From: Pseudoalteromonas marina
GTDB lineage: Bacteria > Pseudomonadota > Gammaproteobacteria > Enterobacterales > Alteromonadaceae
DNA length: 64,000 nt
Direction of reading: 5' to 3'
Assembly: GCF_000238335.3 (NCBI RefSeq)
Contig: NZ_AHCB03000012.1
Location: 620,001-684,000, forward strand
Part shown: positions 1 through 9,988 of the stretch, piece after piece
Layout: each line of letters opens with the position of its first letter
Numbering within the stretch: the stretch's first letter is position 1
The notes under the pieces: model-generated
The model's database searches: none
Told to the model about the DNA's origin: nothing
Seen by the model: the letters and a program-made list of their open reading frames with translations, nothing else
Position numbers and translations under genes: made by a program

Positions 1-2651
1 TAAAGCACGACGAAAACCAGTTAACTCCCCAAGACACTGATATGTTTTATACCGACTACTCCCATGATCATTACCAGCAGATGCTGTTTAACACTAACGG
101 CTATGAAGGCCCTGACGGACAGGTTCTTTTATCGGCGGCCGATTATTATAAAGCGGCTTCTGGCAACAGCCTTAATTTTGAAGGGCAAGTTTACGGGTGG
201 GTAACTGCAAATAATAACGCTAAATTTTATGGTGAACGTTTAGGCTCTACCCGAGATAAAAATGCGCCGAGCCTTGTAAAAGAAGCTGTTGCAAAAGCGG
301 TTGCACAATTTAATATTAATTTGGCTGATTATGACTTAACTGATCTTGATGACATAGACGGTGATGGTATTACCGACGAACCAAATGGGATAATCGATCA
401 TGTTATGATTTTTCATTCTAGTATTGGTGAGGAGTCGGGCGGGGGTTATTTATCAACAGATGCAATTTGGTCACATCGTTATTATGTTTTAGACGAAAAT
501 AGCCAACCAACTGAAGTTGTTGGGAGTGATATAAAGCTATTTGGTTACACAATAAACCCTATTGATGCCGCCATTGGTGTTGTTGTTCATGAGTTTGGGC
601 ACGATTTAGGTTTAAAAGATGAATACGATTTACAGTCTAATACGGTAGGTGAGCCTGTAGCCTCATGGTCGGTTATGTCGTCAGGTACGTGGGCGGGTTC
701 ACCACGCGGGTCTGAGCCAGTAATGTTTAGCCCATATGCGCTAGAGTATCTTCAAACACGCTACCAAGGTAATTGGGTAAACCAGCTTAGCCTTGATATG
801 GATGAGGTTCTTACGAACCCAGTGCAAGTGATTAATAACGCATCAAGTACGTCTAAATCACAAAGCCAAGTAAAGGTCACATTGCCACCAAGGCTTGAAA
901 AATTTAAAACGCCAGTAGAAGGCGTTTTTCAATATTATTCAAATACTGGCGATAATCTTAATACTCGTTTAGTGAACACCATTACTTTACCAAGCACGAC
1001 AGAATCGCTTATGCTGAGCTTTGTTGCTTTTTATAGCATTGAGCAAGATTATGACTTAGTTCAAATAAAGGTTAATGGTGTGCCAATCGCGGGTAACTAT
1101 ACGCAACCTACTAACCCTTTCTATGGCAATATTGGTCCTTATATTACAGGTGATTCATTTTTAAATCCTGATGCACAACTTCCTAACGGATACTTAACGC
1201 ATCAATTTGATTTATCTGCTTATGCAGGGCAAACAATAGAGCTACAAGTACAATACTTAACAGACGCTAATAAGCATTATTATGGTTTTGTTATTGACGA
1301 TATGCGCATTGAGCAAAATGGTTCATTAATTTGGCAAAATAACGCAGAAACTCAAAGTAATACGACCTTATCCGGGTTTGCAAAAGTAGGGAGTTATGTA
1401 TTTGCTATGCCATCTCACTATTACCTGCAGTTGCGTGACTATTCGGGTATAGATAGTGGATTACAAAAAGAGGGTTACTCGCCGGGATTATTACTGTGGT
1501 ACAGCGATGAGTCGCACACTGATAACAATACAACTGAGCACCCCGGTAGTGGTTTTGCATTGGTTGTTGACGCAGATCAGCGTGCTATCAATAAAGGAGG
1601 CACGCAATCACCAGCAAATACTGCTATTCAAATAAGAGATGCCGCATTTAGCCTTTATGCTCAACGAGCAGGGCTAGGAGATGACGATTTATCTGCTATC
1701 AGCTCTTTTAGTGACGAGATGGACTATGGCTTTGCAGAACAAGCTGAATCGGGTGTTAAATTACCACAAGTTGGCTTTGGTTTTACGCTCACAAATCAAG
1801 AAAACGATAATCAAAGCATAGAAATATTATTAAATTACGAGCCATCAAATGGCATTAGTTACTCACTCTCAGATTTCACAGCAGATTTTACAGTTGATGG
1901 ATTGACGCTTTTGCCATCTGATACGTTTACTTGGGATTTTGGTGACGGCAGAACAAGTTCTGAGTTATCCCCTTCGCACGTTTTTGAGAGTTACGGACGC
2001 TATGATGTTATATTTACTGCAAGCAACGGTGAAGAAGAGCAGGTAGCAACAACAACAGTCATTATTGCCGCACCCCTGAGTATTACTGAAATTGATCACG
2101 AAATAACACAAGGGCTACTAACGGCAAAAGCTGAAGTTGCAGGAGGGTTAGCACCATACAGTTATTTGTGGAATTTAGGCGATGGCAGTTCGCTAGCATC
2201 ACAGAGCATTTCATATGACTATTTACACTCGGGTGATTATTTATTGTCGCTAACAGTGACTGACGACCAAGGGATGTCGGTATCTCAAAACGTAAATGTA
2301 AACGTCAATGTTCCACTCTCAGTTAATACCGGTTTTTCAACAAATAATTTAACGGTTCAATTTAACGCTGATGTGATAGGTGGGTTTAAAAATTATACTT
2401 ATAGCTGGGATTTTGGTGACGGCAGTGAGCTTTCTCAAGTTCAAAACCCAGGTCATACGTATCAAAATGCTGGCAGTTATTCTGTTACTTTAACTATAAC
2501 AGACACAATTACGGGAGAGGCTATCAGTGATGACTTATCCGTAACGGTAGCACAATCTCAAACTAATAGCGGTTCAAGCTCTAGTGGAGGGGCGCTTGGC
2601 GGGTTATTAATTTTTATGTTGTTAATTTCAATTAGATTTAAACGCGCTTAA
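1..2651 (+). CDS. Secreted M6-family metalloprotease with PKD repeats and GlyGly-CTERM tail (5' partial)
   Basis: The frame is open from the first bases of the window, so the true start and signal peptide lie upstream; numbering here is from the Met at position 42. The zinc motif HEFGHDLGLKDEYD lies near residue 183, as in M6 (immune inhibitor A-like) peptidases, where two His and Glu form the active site. Three PKD-type repeats follow around residues 605-845, each with a WDFGDG-like core. The C-terminus is Ser-rich (GSSSSGG), then hydrophobic (LLIFMLLIS), then basic (RFKRA). That is the GlyGly-CTERM pattern processed by rhombosortase in gammaproteobacteria. Inferred role: extracellular or surface-released protein degradation. 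A bidirectional terminator follows 8 bases after the stop. Family confidence is high; substrate is unknown. Confidence 0.9.
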   Translation, partial: KHDENQLTPQDTDMFYTDYSHDHYQQMLFNTNGYEGPDGQVLLSAADYYKAASGNSLNFEGQVYGWVTANNNAKFYGERLGSTRDKNAPSLVKEAVAKAVAQFNINLADYDLTDLDDIDGDGITDEPNGIIDHVMIFHSSIGEESGGGYLSTDAIWSHRYYVLDENSQPTEVVGSDIKLFGYTINPIDAAIGVVVHEFGHDLGLKDEYDLQSNTVGEPVASWSVMSSGTWAGSPRGSEPVMFSPYALEYLQTRYQGNWVNQLSLDMDEVLTNPVQVINNASSTSKSQSQVKVTLPPRLEKFKTPVEGVFQYYSNTGDNLNTRLVNTITLPSTTESLMLSFVAFYSIEQDYDLVQIKVNGVPIAGNYTQPTNPFYGNIGPYITGDSFLNPDAQLPNGYLTHQFDLSAYAGQTIELQVQYLTDANKHYYGFVIDDMRIEQNGSLIWQNNAETQSNTTLSGFAKVGSYVFAMPSHYYLQLRDYSGIDSGLQKEGYSPGLLLWYSDESHTDNNTTEHPGSGFALVVDADQRAINKGGTQSPANTAIQIRDAAFSLYAQRAGLGDDDLSAISSFSDEMDYGFAEQAESGVKLPQVGFGFTLTNQENDNQSIEILLNYEPSNGISYSLSDFTADFTVDGLTLLPSDTFTWDFGDGRTSSELSPSHVFESYGRYDVIFTASNGEEEQVATTTVIIAAPLSITEIDHEITQGLLTAKAEVAGGLAPYSYLWNLGDGSSLASQSISYDYLHSGDYLLSLTVTDDQGMSVSQNVNVNVNVPLSVNTGFSTNNLTVQFNADVIGGFKNYTYSWDFGDGSELSQVQNPGHTYQNAGSYSVTLTITDTITGEAISDDLSVTVAQSQTNSGSSSSGGALGGLLIFMLLISIRFKRA

Positions 2652-2658
2652 ATGGCAT

Positions 2659-2688
2659 AAAAAAGCCAGCAAAAATGCTGGCTTTTTT
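2659..2688. terminator. Bidirectional Rho-independent terminator
   Basis: Perfect 12-bp stem (AAAAAAGCCAGC / GCTGGCTTTTTT) with a 6-nt loop. It sits between the convergent M6 protease and isocitrate dehydrogenase genes. It gives a U-run on both strands, so it can serve both. Confidence 0.9.
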
Positions 2689-2703
2689 GAACGTTTTATT
2701 AAA

Positions 2704-3711
2704 TTACAGGCGGTCGATCACTGACTGTGTGAAATCAGTTGTCCCGTGGCTGCCACCTAAATCACGTGTAGTACGGTCACCTGATTTAATTACATCAGCA
2801 ACAGCGCTGCGAATACGCTCCGCTGTGTCACCCATGTTTAAGTGCTCTAGCATTTGAATAGACGCTAATATTACTGAGGTAGGGTTTGCTAGGTTTTTAC
2901 CCGCGATATCTGGTGCGCTACCGTGCACAGCTTCAAAAATTGCAGCATCTTCACCAATGTTTGCACCTGGTGCCATACCTAAACCGCCTACTAAGCCAGC
3001 ACATAGGTCTGATAAAATATCACCAAATAAGTTAGTCGTTACAACAACGTCAAACTCTTCTGGTGTCATTACAAGTTTCATACACGTTGCATCAACAATC
3101 ATCTCTGTTGATTCAATTTGTGGGTAACGCTCAGCTACTTCACGAGCAACTTTTAGAAATAAGCCAGAAGTAGATTTTAAAATGTTCGCTTTGTGAACCG
3201 CTGTTACTTTTTTACGGCCTTCTCGTACCGCAAGCTCATAAGCAAATGTTACGATTTTTTCAGCGCCTTCACGCGTTATTACAGACTTTGCTTCTGCTTC
3301 ATTACCGTCTTCGCTCACTACTTGGCCTGCGCCTGAGTACATACCTTGTGTATTTTCGCGAATAGTGATGATATCAATATCATCGTAACGTGCTTTAGTG
3401 CCTACAAATGATTTTACTGGACGTACGTTTGCGTATAAGCCAAATTGCTTGCGCAGTGTTACGTTAATAGACGTAAAACCTTCACCTACAGGGGTAGTTA
3501 ACGGGCCTTTAAGTGTGATTTTGTTTTTAGCAATTGTATCAATTGTCTCTTGTGGAAGTAACTCACCTGTTTTTTCAAGAGCGGCTAGGCCAGCATCAAC
3601 AAATTCATAATCAAAATCGCATCCTGCGGCTTTTAGTATTTCAAGTGCTGAGTCGATGATGCTAGGACCGATGCCGTCGCCTTTGATCACTGTGATGGTT
3701 TGTTTGGCCAT
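2704..3711 (-). CDS. NAD-dependent isocitrate dehydrogenase
   Basis: A 335-residue member of the isocitrate/isopropylmalate dehydrogenase family. It catalyses oxidative decarboxylation of isocitrate to 2-oxoglutarate in the TCA cycle. Visible support: the isocitrate-type substrate signature Ser81-x-Asn83-x3-Arg87 (TSINVTLRK), which isopropylmalate dehydrogenases lack, and Arg97. The cofactor loop reads [10 protein letters not shown]; Asp-Ile at this place marks NAD specificity, whereas the E. coli NADP enzyme has Lys-Tyr. The ATG at 3711 is chosen because AAAGGA lies just upstream and the protein then begins [15 protein letters not shown], the family start. An 11-codon upstream extension is open but has no family match. 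The leader holds a nested hairpin (3740-3790). Monocistronic. Confidence 0.9.
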   Translation of the reverse strand: MAKQTITVIKGDGIGPSIIDSALEILKAAGCDFDYEFVDAGLAALEKTGELLPQETIDTIAKNKITLKGPLTTPVGEGFTSINVTLRKQFGLYANVRPVKSFVGTKARYDDIDIITIRENTQGMYSGAGQVVSEDGNEAEAKSVITREGAEKIVTFAYELAVREGRKKVTAVHKANILKSTSGLFLKVAREVAERYPQIESTEMIVDATCMKLVMTPEEFDVVVTTNLFGDILSDLCAGLVGGLGMAPGANIGEDAAIFEAVHGSAPDIAGKNLANPTSVILASIQMLEHLNMGDTAERIRSAVADVIKSGDRTTRDLGGSHGTTDFTQSVIDRL

Positions 3712-3739
3712 TATCTTTTCCTTTAAAGAGTTTGATGTG

Positions 3740-3790
3740 CACATAAATTACTACTCTGAGAGAGTAGCTGCTTGTTAGGTCATTTATGTG
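3740..3790 (-). promoter_or_regulatory. Nested hairpin in the leader of isocitrate dehydrogenase
   Basis: A perfect 9-bp inverted repeat (CACATAAAT at 3740-3748, ATTTATGTG at 3782-3790) encloses a second perfect 7-bp hairpin (CTACTCT-GAG-AGAGTAG, 3751-3767). The structure starts about 29 nt upstream of the ATG. There is no U-run, so it is not a terminator. An RNA stability element or a protein-binding dyad are both possible. Confidence 0.4.
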
Positions 3791-3897
3791 AATGGTTGAA
3801 AATTTTAAGGGCGCATTTATACCAATTTAACGCTTATTTTGCCAGTTTATAGAATAAATAATGGGTATAACCTGTATTTATAATGGTAATAACCGAA

Positions 3898-5586
3898 CTA
3901 AATATTGTTATATATTTGTAGATTTCCTAATTGGTCGTAAAAAGTGCGCTCTTCATTCCAGCCATTTAATTCTAGTTGTTCACTGAGAGTTTGCTGTTGC
4001 CATGGAGTTAATTTTAGTTCTGGTTTGAAAACCTGTTGCGCAATTACTTTTAAAGCGACCCATAGCTTATGTTTATTTGTTAGCTGTTTTTTTGCTGTGT
4101 GCTCTGCCTGTAACAATGTGTTTGCCCAAGGGTTATCGCTCAGCAATTGTGAAAACAATGATTCGATGTGTTCATTTTTAATACTTTCTACACCAAAAAA
4201 TGCACTAAATGGTGCACTTAGCGTTTTGTTAGGCACTTCATCGATAGCTACTTTTCGTGTCAAGCGACTACTGCATTGGGTTAACATAAAATGAGTATAT
4301 GCATAAAGAGGTAAAGTTATGTGCTCAAATTGATACTGCTTATTGGGTGCTACCAATAAAGCCATTATTTTTACTAAGCTGTCTAATCGATTTACTATAA
4401 ACCTTTGTAGTGGATGGGGTGTTGAATTCACCAATTGCTCAAATACAACGCGCTGAATAATAGCAGGTGCGTTGTTGTATCCAACCATCGACAAGCTATG
4501 GCGGAGATCTTTAGCTGCTTGATGTTCTTTGTTATAAGGTTTTACGGCTTCACATACTCGCGCAACAATCTCAGGGTGATGACCCATTATTTTATTTAAA
4601 CCTTTAAAACTATATTCTTGGTTAACTTTAATTTGACTAATTAACTCAATTAGTTGCCTTGGTTTATCTAAACTGCTTGGCTCGTTAATAGTAATATGTT
4701 CACTGTTCCACACACTGTATAGAAGCTTTTTATCTGCACACTTCCACTGTTTTGGGGTGTCTTTTAGTGGGGCTTTTATTCTATACCAAGCTAATTTCTG
4801 CTTATTTTCTGAGTTAACTAAAATGTGTCGGTTTTGTTTGTCGGTAGCTAAATAAACCATACTTTGATCTTGATATATAACTCGGCTACCAGCTAAAAAG
4901 GGTCCCACGTCGGCCACGTAAGACTTAACCAAATGTTGTGCAAACAGATTTGGCGTGCGCAAATATAAATCGGCTAAAGCTTGATAAAAACTTATGTGCT
5001 TTCTAGCAGGGGTATGAGTTATATTCATTGCTATTATATTAGCTAATGCAACAAGGGTAATTCCACCATCGTAAAGCATTGTTTTAGGCGTGTTTACAAG
5101 GGCTTGCTTATATTTATTTAGTTTAGCGAGTATATGTGTGATAGGGGCTGCGCTATTGCCGCAGCTCAACATTATTTTTGCTGCGAATTGGTGGCGAAGC
5201 TGCCAAATTTTTTTATCATTGGCACTAAATTTAGACTGTTCAGCTAGCTTATTTAACTGCGAACAAACACATATATGCTCCACAAGCGCAGCGCTTATGT
5301 AAAGTTCGGTAAGTTTTTTATCGTAATTTTGGCTAGCGCATAAGCCGGCGGTAATTACACATTGGCTTATAACTAAATTAGTCGAATAGCTGTATTGAGG
5401 ATTAAATAACGTTAATTTAGACAACAGTGCATTAGGGCAGTGTTCGTATAAGATTCTATACTGTTCAGCTAATTTACAAGCCATAGGGTATAAGGCTTGC
5501 CATTGCTCTTTATTATTATAGCCGGTTAAAAAACGCTGCGTATTTTCGTGCAGTTGCTTTAAACGATTCGCAAGAGGCTCATCCAT
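3898..5586 (-). CDS. Divergent HDOD-like domain protein
   Basis: A 562-residue cytoplasmic protein without signal peptide or membrane segment. I do not recognise a close family. The segment near residues 345-400 (GHHPEIVARVCEAV, then LRHSLSMVGYNNAPAIIQRV) follows the spacing of an HDOD helix bundle, where one partition of the fold reads V..xN...I..A+..+G. Canonical metal-binding His-Asp residues are not evident, as is usual for HDOD proteins, which act as signalling scaffolds rather than hydrolases. The ATG at 5586 is preferred over an upstream frame start at 5682. It has GGTGAAGG upstream, and the earlier start would overlap the DUF3192 gene by almost 90 bases. It starts 8 nt after that gene's stop, so the two are probably co-transcribed. 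Confidence 0.55.
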   Translation of the reverse strand: MDEPLANRLKQLHENTQRFLTGYNNKEQWQALYPMACKLAEQYRILYEHCPNALLSKLTLFNPQYSYSTNLVISQCVITAGLCASQNYDKKLTELYISAALVEHICVCSQLNKLAEQSKFSANDKKIWQLRHQFAAKIMLSCGNSAAPITHILAKLNKYKQALVNTPKTMLYDGGITLVALANIIAMNITHTPARKHISFYQALADLYLRTPNLFAQHLVKSYVADVGPFLAGSRVIYQDQSMVYLATDKQNRHILVNSENKQKLAWYRIKAPLKDTPKQWKCADKKLLYSVWNSEHITINEPSSLDKPRQLIELISQIKVNQEYSFKGLNKIMGHHPEIVARVCEAVKPYNKEHQAAKDLRHSLSMVGYNNAPAIIQRVVFEQLVNSTPHPLQRFIVNRLDSLVKIMALLVAPNKQYQFEHITLPLYAYTHFMLTQCSSRLTRKVAIDEVPNKTLSAPFSAFFGVESIKNEHIESLFSQLLSDNPWANTLLQAEHTAKKQLTNKHKLWVALKVIAQQVFKPELKLTPWQQQTLSEQLELNGWNEERTFYDQLGNLQIYNNI

Positions 5587-5593
5587 TATGCCT

Positions 5594-5980
5594 TCACCTA
5601 ACTTCTTCCTGATATTTACTGTACGCACTAGGTCCCCATAAAATGAGCTGGCCATTTTTAAATAATAAACCTGTGCATTCATCCATTGTCGTTATCCCGT
5701 CTGACGTAATATGCTGAGTACGATAAAAAATAATCTGTAATACTTGTTCGTTATCCCGCTTAGCAAATGTCAGGTCTGGGCTACCAAGGTAATCAAGTAC
5801 GGTGTTGAGTGTAGTTTGAGAATCTAGCGAAAGTTTTTCAATGTAGCGCTTGTTAAATGACTCTCGATCTTGCCAAATCATAGCTTGAGGATCGTCTTTG
5901 TAAAAAGCAATCACCAAAGTTGCAATGAGCGCATATAGCCCCAATCCTAAAATTAAATACCGTATAAACTTTTTCAACAC
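5594..5980 (-). CDS. DUF3192 family membrane-anchored protein
   Basis: 128 residues: a positively charged start and one N-terminal hydrophobic segment (about residues 8-26), then a periplasmic-type domain. The motifs LDYLGSPDLTFAKR, QIIFYRT and DGITTMDECTGLLF match my knowledge of DUF3192, a small envelope family common in Vibrio, Shewanella and Alteromonadales. Function unknown. It lies between xni (69 nt upstream) and the HDOD-like gene (7 nt downstream) on the same strand, but neither neighbour explains it. Confidence 0.75.
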   Translation of the reverse strand: MLKKFIRYLILGLGLYALIATLVIAFYKDDPQAMIWQDRESFNKRYIEKLSLDSQTTLNTVLDYLGSPDLTFAKRDNEQVLQIIFYRTQHITSDGITTMDECTGLLFKNGQLILWGPSAYSKYQEEVR

Positions 5981-6049
5981 TATTTACCTTAAATACTACC
6001 ACGGGTATCAGTATACGTTTTGCTATAAATACACGCTATTTACTTGCGA

Positions 6050-6823
6050 CTAATTAAGCCTGAGCTGCTTTAAACTAAACCCTAAATTTATATCTGTTCT
6101 TAAACTAACCAATTGTTTGGAGATAACGTACATATCCATATTGGTTTCAAGTTTTTTGCGTAGTCCTGAATTAAGTAATTCATCACTCAATGCTTCATTT
6201 ATAGAGGTGTAATTATTAACAATCTGTTGAGCTGATTTTATACCAACGCCTTTAACACCAGGTATATCATTCGTTTTATCGCCTGCAAGCGCCCAAAAGT
6301 CGACGAGTCTATTCTTATCTACCCCAAAGCGTTCATGTATTGCAGGTTCATCTAAATGCTGCCTTTTAAAGTAATCGTAAATATGTATTTCACTGTTTAA
6401 ATACGGTAAAAATCCCTTGTCAGTGGATACGATAGTACTCGTGATTTTATTATCAGCAGCTTTGCAAGCAAGGGTAGCAATAATATCGTCAGCTTCATCA
6501 TTTATTGGTTCAAAAACAACAATGCCGGTTTCCTCTATTGCTGATTTAAAATGATGCAACGCACTTTTTAGCGTTTCAGGCATTGGGGCTCTGGAGTGTT
6601 TATAATGTTCATAAAAGTGATAACGCCAACTTTTATCCCCATCAAATATCGCAATAGCATGTGTTGCATCCGTTATGCGAAGCATTTTTTTGCATGCTTG
6701 AGCTACACGCTCGCTGCAAGTAAGCACTAATTGCTCATCGTTGCTATGTTTTTGATTTGCGTCAACTGCGTAAATGCGCCTAATTAAATTAAGCGCATCA
6801 ATTAATAATAAATGGGGTTTCAA
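6050..6823 (-). CDS. xni: Flap endonuclease Xni (ExoIX/YgdG)
   Basis: 257 residues, the usual length for Xni: a stand-alone 5'-3' exonuclease/flap endonuclease-like protein related to the N-terminal domain of DNA polymerase I. Acidic metal ligands are in place: IDALNLIRR at the start, DEADDIIATLA in the middle, STDKGF, and the helix-hairpin-helix stretch GDKTNDIPGVKGVGIKSA. It follows ppnN by 10 nt, the same pairing as ygdH-ygdG in E. coli, so both are likely on one transcript. Confidence 0.92.
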   Translation of the reverse strand: MKPHLLLIDALNLIRRIYAVDANQKHSNDEQLVLTCSERVAQACKKMLRITDATHAIAIFDGDKSWRYHFYEHYKHSRAPMPETLKSALHHFKSAIEETGIVVFEPINDEADDIIATLACKAADNKITSTIVSTDKGFLPYLNSEIHIYDYFKRQHLDEPAIHERFGVDKNRLVDFWALAGDKTNDIPGVKGVGIKSAQQIVNNYTSINEALSDELLNSGLRKKLETNMDMYVISKQLVSLRTDINLGFSLKQLRLN

Positions 6824-6833
6824 ACTATACGAC

Positions 6834-8177
6834 TCATGCTTTTATTATGTAACACGGAATATACTTACTACCAGGAAGTTTCATACGACCTTGATCAACA
6901 AAAGCCTGTAAAAGTACATCCATATCTTGCATTAAGGCAGGCTCGCCGCTGAGAGTATAAGGTCCATGTTGTTTAATAGCGCGTACACCCTCATCTTTAA
7001 CATTACCCGCAACAATACCTGAAAATGCACGTCGTAAATTTGCTGCAAGCTGCTGTTTTGGTTGATCCAAATGTAGGTCTAAGCTTGCCATATTTTCATG
7101 TGTGGGTGCAAAAGGCTGCTGAAATTCGTGATCAATTTTAAGCGTCCAATTAAAGTAATACGCATCGCCTTCACTTTTTCTATACTCGCGTACATTGGCC
7201 ATTTTAGATTTTAGCTTTTGGCCTACTAAACTCGGATCATCAATAATCACTTCAAATTTGTCTAATGCTTCTTTGCCGAGTGTCATTTCGATAAATTCAC
7301 AGAGTTTTTCAAAGTAATCTTTACTTTGCTTTGGTCCTGTTAAAATAACGGGCAAACACTGCTTTTCGTTATCTGGATGCAATAAAATCCCTAGTAAGTA
7401 CAATAGTTCTTCGGCAGTGCCCGCACCACCTGGAAAGATAATAATTGCATGAGCTGTGCGTATAAATGCTTCCAACCGTTTTTCTATATCTGGCAAAATA
7501 ACGAGTTCGTTTACTATTGGGTTAGGGGGTTCAGCTGCAATAATGCTGGGTTCTGTTAACCCTAAATAACGATTGTTTTTAATACGTTGTTTAGCATGGC
7601 CAATGGTGGCACCTTTCATTGGACCTTTCATTGCCCCAGGTCCACAACCAGTACAAATATTCAATCCACGCAAGCCAAGTTCATAACCCACTTGTTTGGT
7701 GTACTTGTACTCAGTTTCGTTTATTGAATGTCCACCCCAACAAACCACCATATTAGGCTCGCTGTTTACACGAAGTGCATGCGCATTTCTGAGCATATCA
7801 AACACCATATGAGTTATGGCTTTTTGTTCTTGCAGGTCTTTTTCGTACTTTTGACAAATAAATAAAATATCGCGAATAACTGAAAATATATGTTCGTGTA
7901 TACCGGTGATTATTTCACCATCTACAAAGGCTGTTTTTGGAGGGTTTTCAAGTTCAATTTTTATACCGCGCTCTCGGCTGAGCAAGCGAATATCAAAATC
8001 TTTATACTTGTCGTATATTTGCGAACTTTCGTCTGTGTGGCTGCCTACATTGAGTACCGCTAACACACAATTTCTAAATAATTTATAACGTTCGCTGGTA
8101 GAAGATTGTTCTAATAAATCAACCTCTAACTGAGATAGTAAATCTAATACACCAGTTGGGTTTAACTGTATTAACAT
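6834..8177 (-). CDS. ppnN: Pyrimidine/purine nucleotide 5'-monophosphate nucleosidase
   Basis: 447 residues. PpnN (YgdH) cleaves the N-glycosidic bond of nucleoside monophosphates, giving base and ribose 5-phosphate, and in E. coli is stimulated by (p)ppGpp. The LOG-type nucleotide-binding motif [15 protein letters not shown] is clear near the middle, preceded by [16 protein letters not shown]. The flanking N- and C-terminal regions are those of the long PpnN form rather than the short LOG enzymes. The start ATG at 8177 is preceded by AGGAG. First gene of a probable ppnN-xni unit. Confidence 0.92.
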   Translation of the reverse strand: MLIQLNPTGVLDLLSQLEVDLLEQSSTSERYKLFRNCVLAVLNVGSHTDESSQIYDKYKDFDIRLLSRERGIKIELENPPKTAFVDGEIITGIHEHIFSVIRDILFICQKYEKDLQEQKAITHMVFDMLRNAHALRVNSEPNMVVCWGGHSINETEYKYTKQVGYELGLRGLNICTGCGPGAMKGPMKGATIGHAKQRIKNNRYLGLTEPSIIAAEPPNPIVNELVILPDIEKRLEAFIRTAHAIIIFPGGAGTAEELLYLLGILLHPDNEKQCLPVILTGPKQSKDYFEKLCEFIEMTLGKEALDKFEVIIDDPSLVGQKLKSKMANVREYRKSEGDAYYFNWTLKIDHEFQQPFAPTHENMASLDLHLDQPKQQLAANLRRAFSGIVAGNVKDEGVRAIKQHGPYTLSGEPALMQDMDVLLQAFVDQGRMKLPGSKYIPCYIIKA

Positions 8178-8248
8178 GGGCGTACTCCTTGCTATTTATG
8201 TAAATTACTACTGAGTCATACATTTACAATATTTATAATCGAATGACA

Positions 8249-9784
8249 TTATTTACTTATACAAAGGCGGTCTCTACCTGTATTTTTGGCCTCATACAGA
8301 GCGTCGTCGGCTCTATCAAAAGCTTTAATCGGCGTATCCCCTTTTTTTAATTGTGTAGCGCCTACGGAGATAGTTATTTCAATTTGCTTGTCTTTAAATT
8401 TAAAAGGGATGTTTTTTATAACCTTTCTGAGTTTTTCAAGCGGTGCAACTGCATTATCAACAGTGGTTTCGCTCATTAATAGGACAAATTCTTCACCGCC
8501 ATATCGCGCTATAAAATCAGATTTTCTTATCGATTTTTGTAATGCTTTCGCAATAACTTGCAACGTTATATCGCCAGCTGTATGGCCAAATCTATCGTTT
8601 ATTGACTTAAAGTGGTCAACATCGATGACAACCAGCGTAACATTTGATTGCTGAACATTAAATAAATGCATTTCGTGATTGTAACGTTCGTCAAAAGCGG
8701 CTCTATTAGGTAATTTTGTTAACCCGTCCAGCAGGCTTTTAAAACGTTGATCGTTTAAGCGTTTTTTGTATTTTGTAAGCTTTGTTTCAAGCGTGCCAAT
8801 ACGGCCATTAATCTCATTAAAACTAGATACAAGTATTTCTCTGTCTTCGCGTTCTAGTTTTTCTTTTGCCATAAAGTCTTGAGTTAACGACTTTAACTCA
8901 TTATCAACAAGCTCTTTTAATGATGAAATAGAAGTCGCAGATTGTGTTTTTTCGTTTAAGCTTTCTATTTTACTTTTAATACTTTTATTTAGGTTTTCAA
9001 ACTCAGTCCCCATTGAGGTTGAGTGCTTACTTGTAGCGACTATTGATTTGTGTAGTTCTTCAATTGTTTGGTTAAGTGACGATAAAAAGCTTTGCGCTGA
9101 TTCTCGTTCTTTATTTATATTTTTAACAACAACAGTAATTATATTTATGGCCGTATCGAGCAAAGACCCTAAATTATCGCTTTCAGATATAATGCTCTTA
9201 ATACGTTTAATTTCTACAGTTGCTTCATCTTCAAGAACTAAGTCGTTAGCGAGTTCAAGCAGCTTTTGTGCTAGTGCAGGCGTGGCCTCACAACTAATAT
9301 TGCTATCAGCACGTAGCTTTGTGTTTAACGCCTGATGATAAAAGCTTATTAATTTTTCTAGTAGCGGAATAAAGTCATGAGTGGAATGGACGTTATTCAT
9401 TTCGTGATCAAGTAAGTTTCTTAACGAGCGGCGTGTACCCTCTGGCAAGCCTTTGGTTTTTTGTAGTTGTCTGCCAGCAGATAAAACACTTTCTTGCAGG
9501 TCACGTTGCTGCGATAGTTGTATGGCTTCTTGCTTTTTTAACAGCTCTATTGTTTCGTCGATTAAAGGAGATAAATCATCAAAACCAACGCCTTTATTTA
9601 ATGCGCTTCTAAAGTTAGCAAGTCTGTTATCAAGTTCCGTATCTAGACCCTTACAGGCTAAAGATAATTTAGATGAGAAAATAGAAAGGGTGTCTACTTG
9701 ATGTTTTCGCGCGTCTTCAAGTGCCATGCGCGCACCAATTGCTTGTTTAAGTTTTTTCTCTGTAGCAGTAGATTTTTCTGACAC
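8249..9784 (-). CDS. Soluble diguanylate cyclase with N-terminal helical region
   Basis: 511 residues. Residues 1 to about 340 are charged and helix-rich with heptad-like stretches (probable coiled coil), with no membrane segment. The C-terminal GGDEF domain has an intact active site GGEEF near residue 425 (RYGGEEFVLL). An inhibitory I-site RKSD lies at the correct spacing upstream, so the enzyme is probably an active, product-inhibited c-di-GMP synthase. The input signal is not recognisable. Monocistronic; divergent from the M61 peptidase gene. Confidence 0.88.
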   Translation of the reverse strand: MSEKSTATEKKLKQAIGARMALEDARKHQVDTLSIFSSKLSLACKGLDTELDNRLANFRSALNKGVGFDDLSPLIDETIELLKKQEAIQLSQQRDLQESVLSAGRQLQKTKGLPEGTRRSLRNLLDHEMNNVHSTHDFIPLLEKLISFYHQALNTKLRADSNISCEATPALAQKLLELANDLVLEDEATVEIKRIKSIISESDNLGSLLDTAINIITVVVKNINKERESAQSFLSSLNQTIEELHKSIVATSKHSTSMGTEFENLNKSIKSKIESLNEKTQSATSISSLKELVDNELKSLTQDFMAKEKLEREDREILVSSFNEINGRIGTLETKLTKYKKRLNDQRFKSLLDGLTKLPNRAAFDERYNHEMHLFNVQQSNVTLVVIDVDHFKSINDRFGHTAGDITLQVIAKALQKSIRKSDFIARYGGEEFVLLMSETTVDNAVAPLEKLRKVIKNIPFKFKDKQIEITISVGATQLKKGDTPIKAFDRADDALYEAKNTGRDRLCISK

Positions 9785-9988
9785 CTAGGCAAGCCACCAT
9801 GATTTGTAATTTTATTATTCTAAGTCTACAACAAATTTATATTAAGTGTAGTTATCTCGGTAAAAACTCTATAATTTTATTAACCTAGTGCGTACAAACT
9901 CGTATACATGAGTGTTTATCGCTTTTAATTCACATTTAAATGTTCGCTTGTTAACCTTGAACACAATTAAGGTCTTAATTAGGTTTCT

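Noticed and set aside
3712..3744. N-terminal extension of isocitrate dehydrogenase
   Set aside because: The first 11 codons have no family counterpart and the ATG at 3711 has the better ribosome-binding site.
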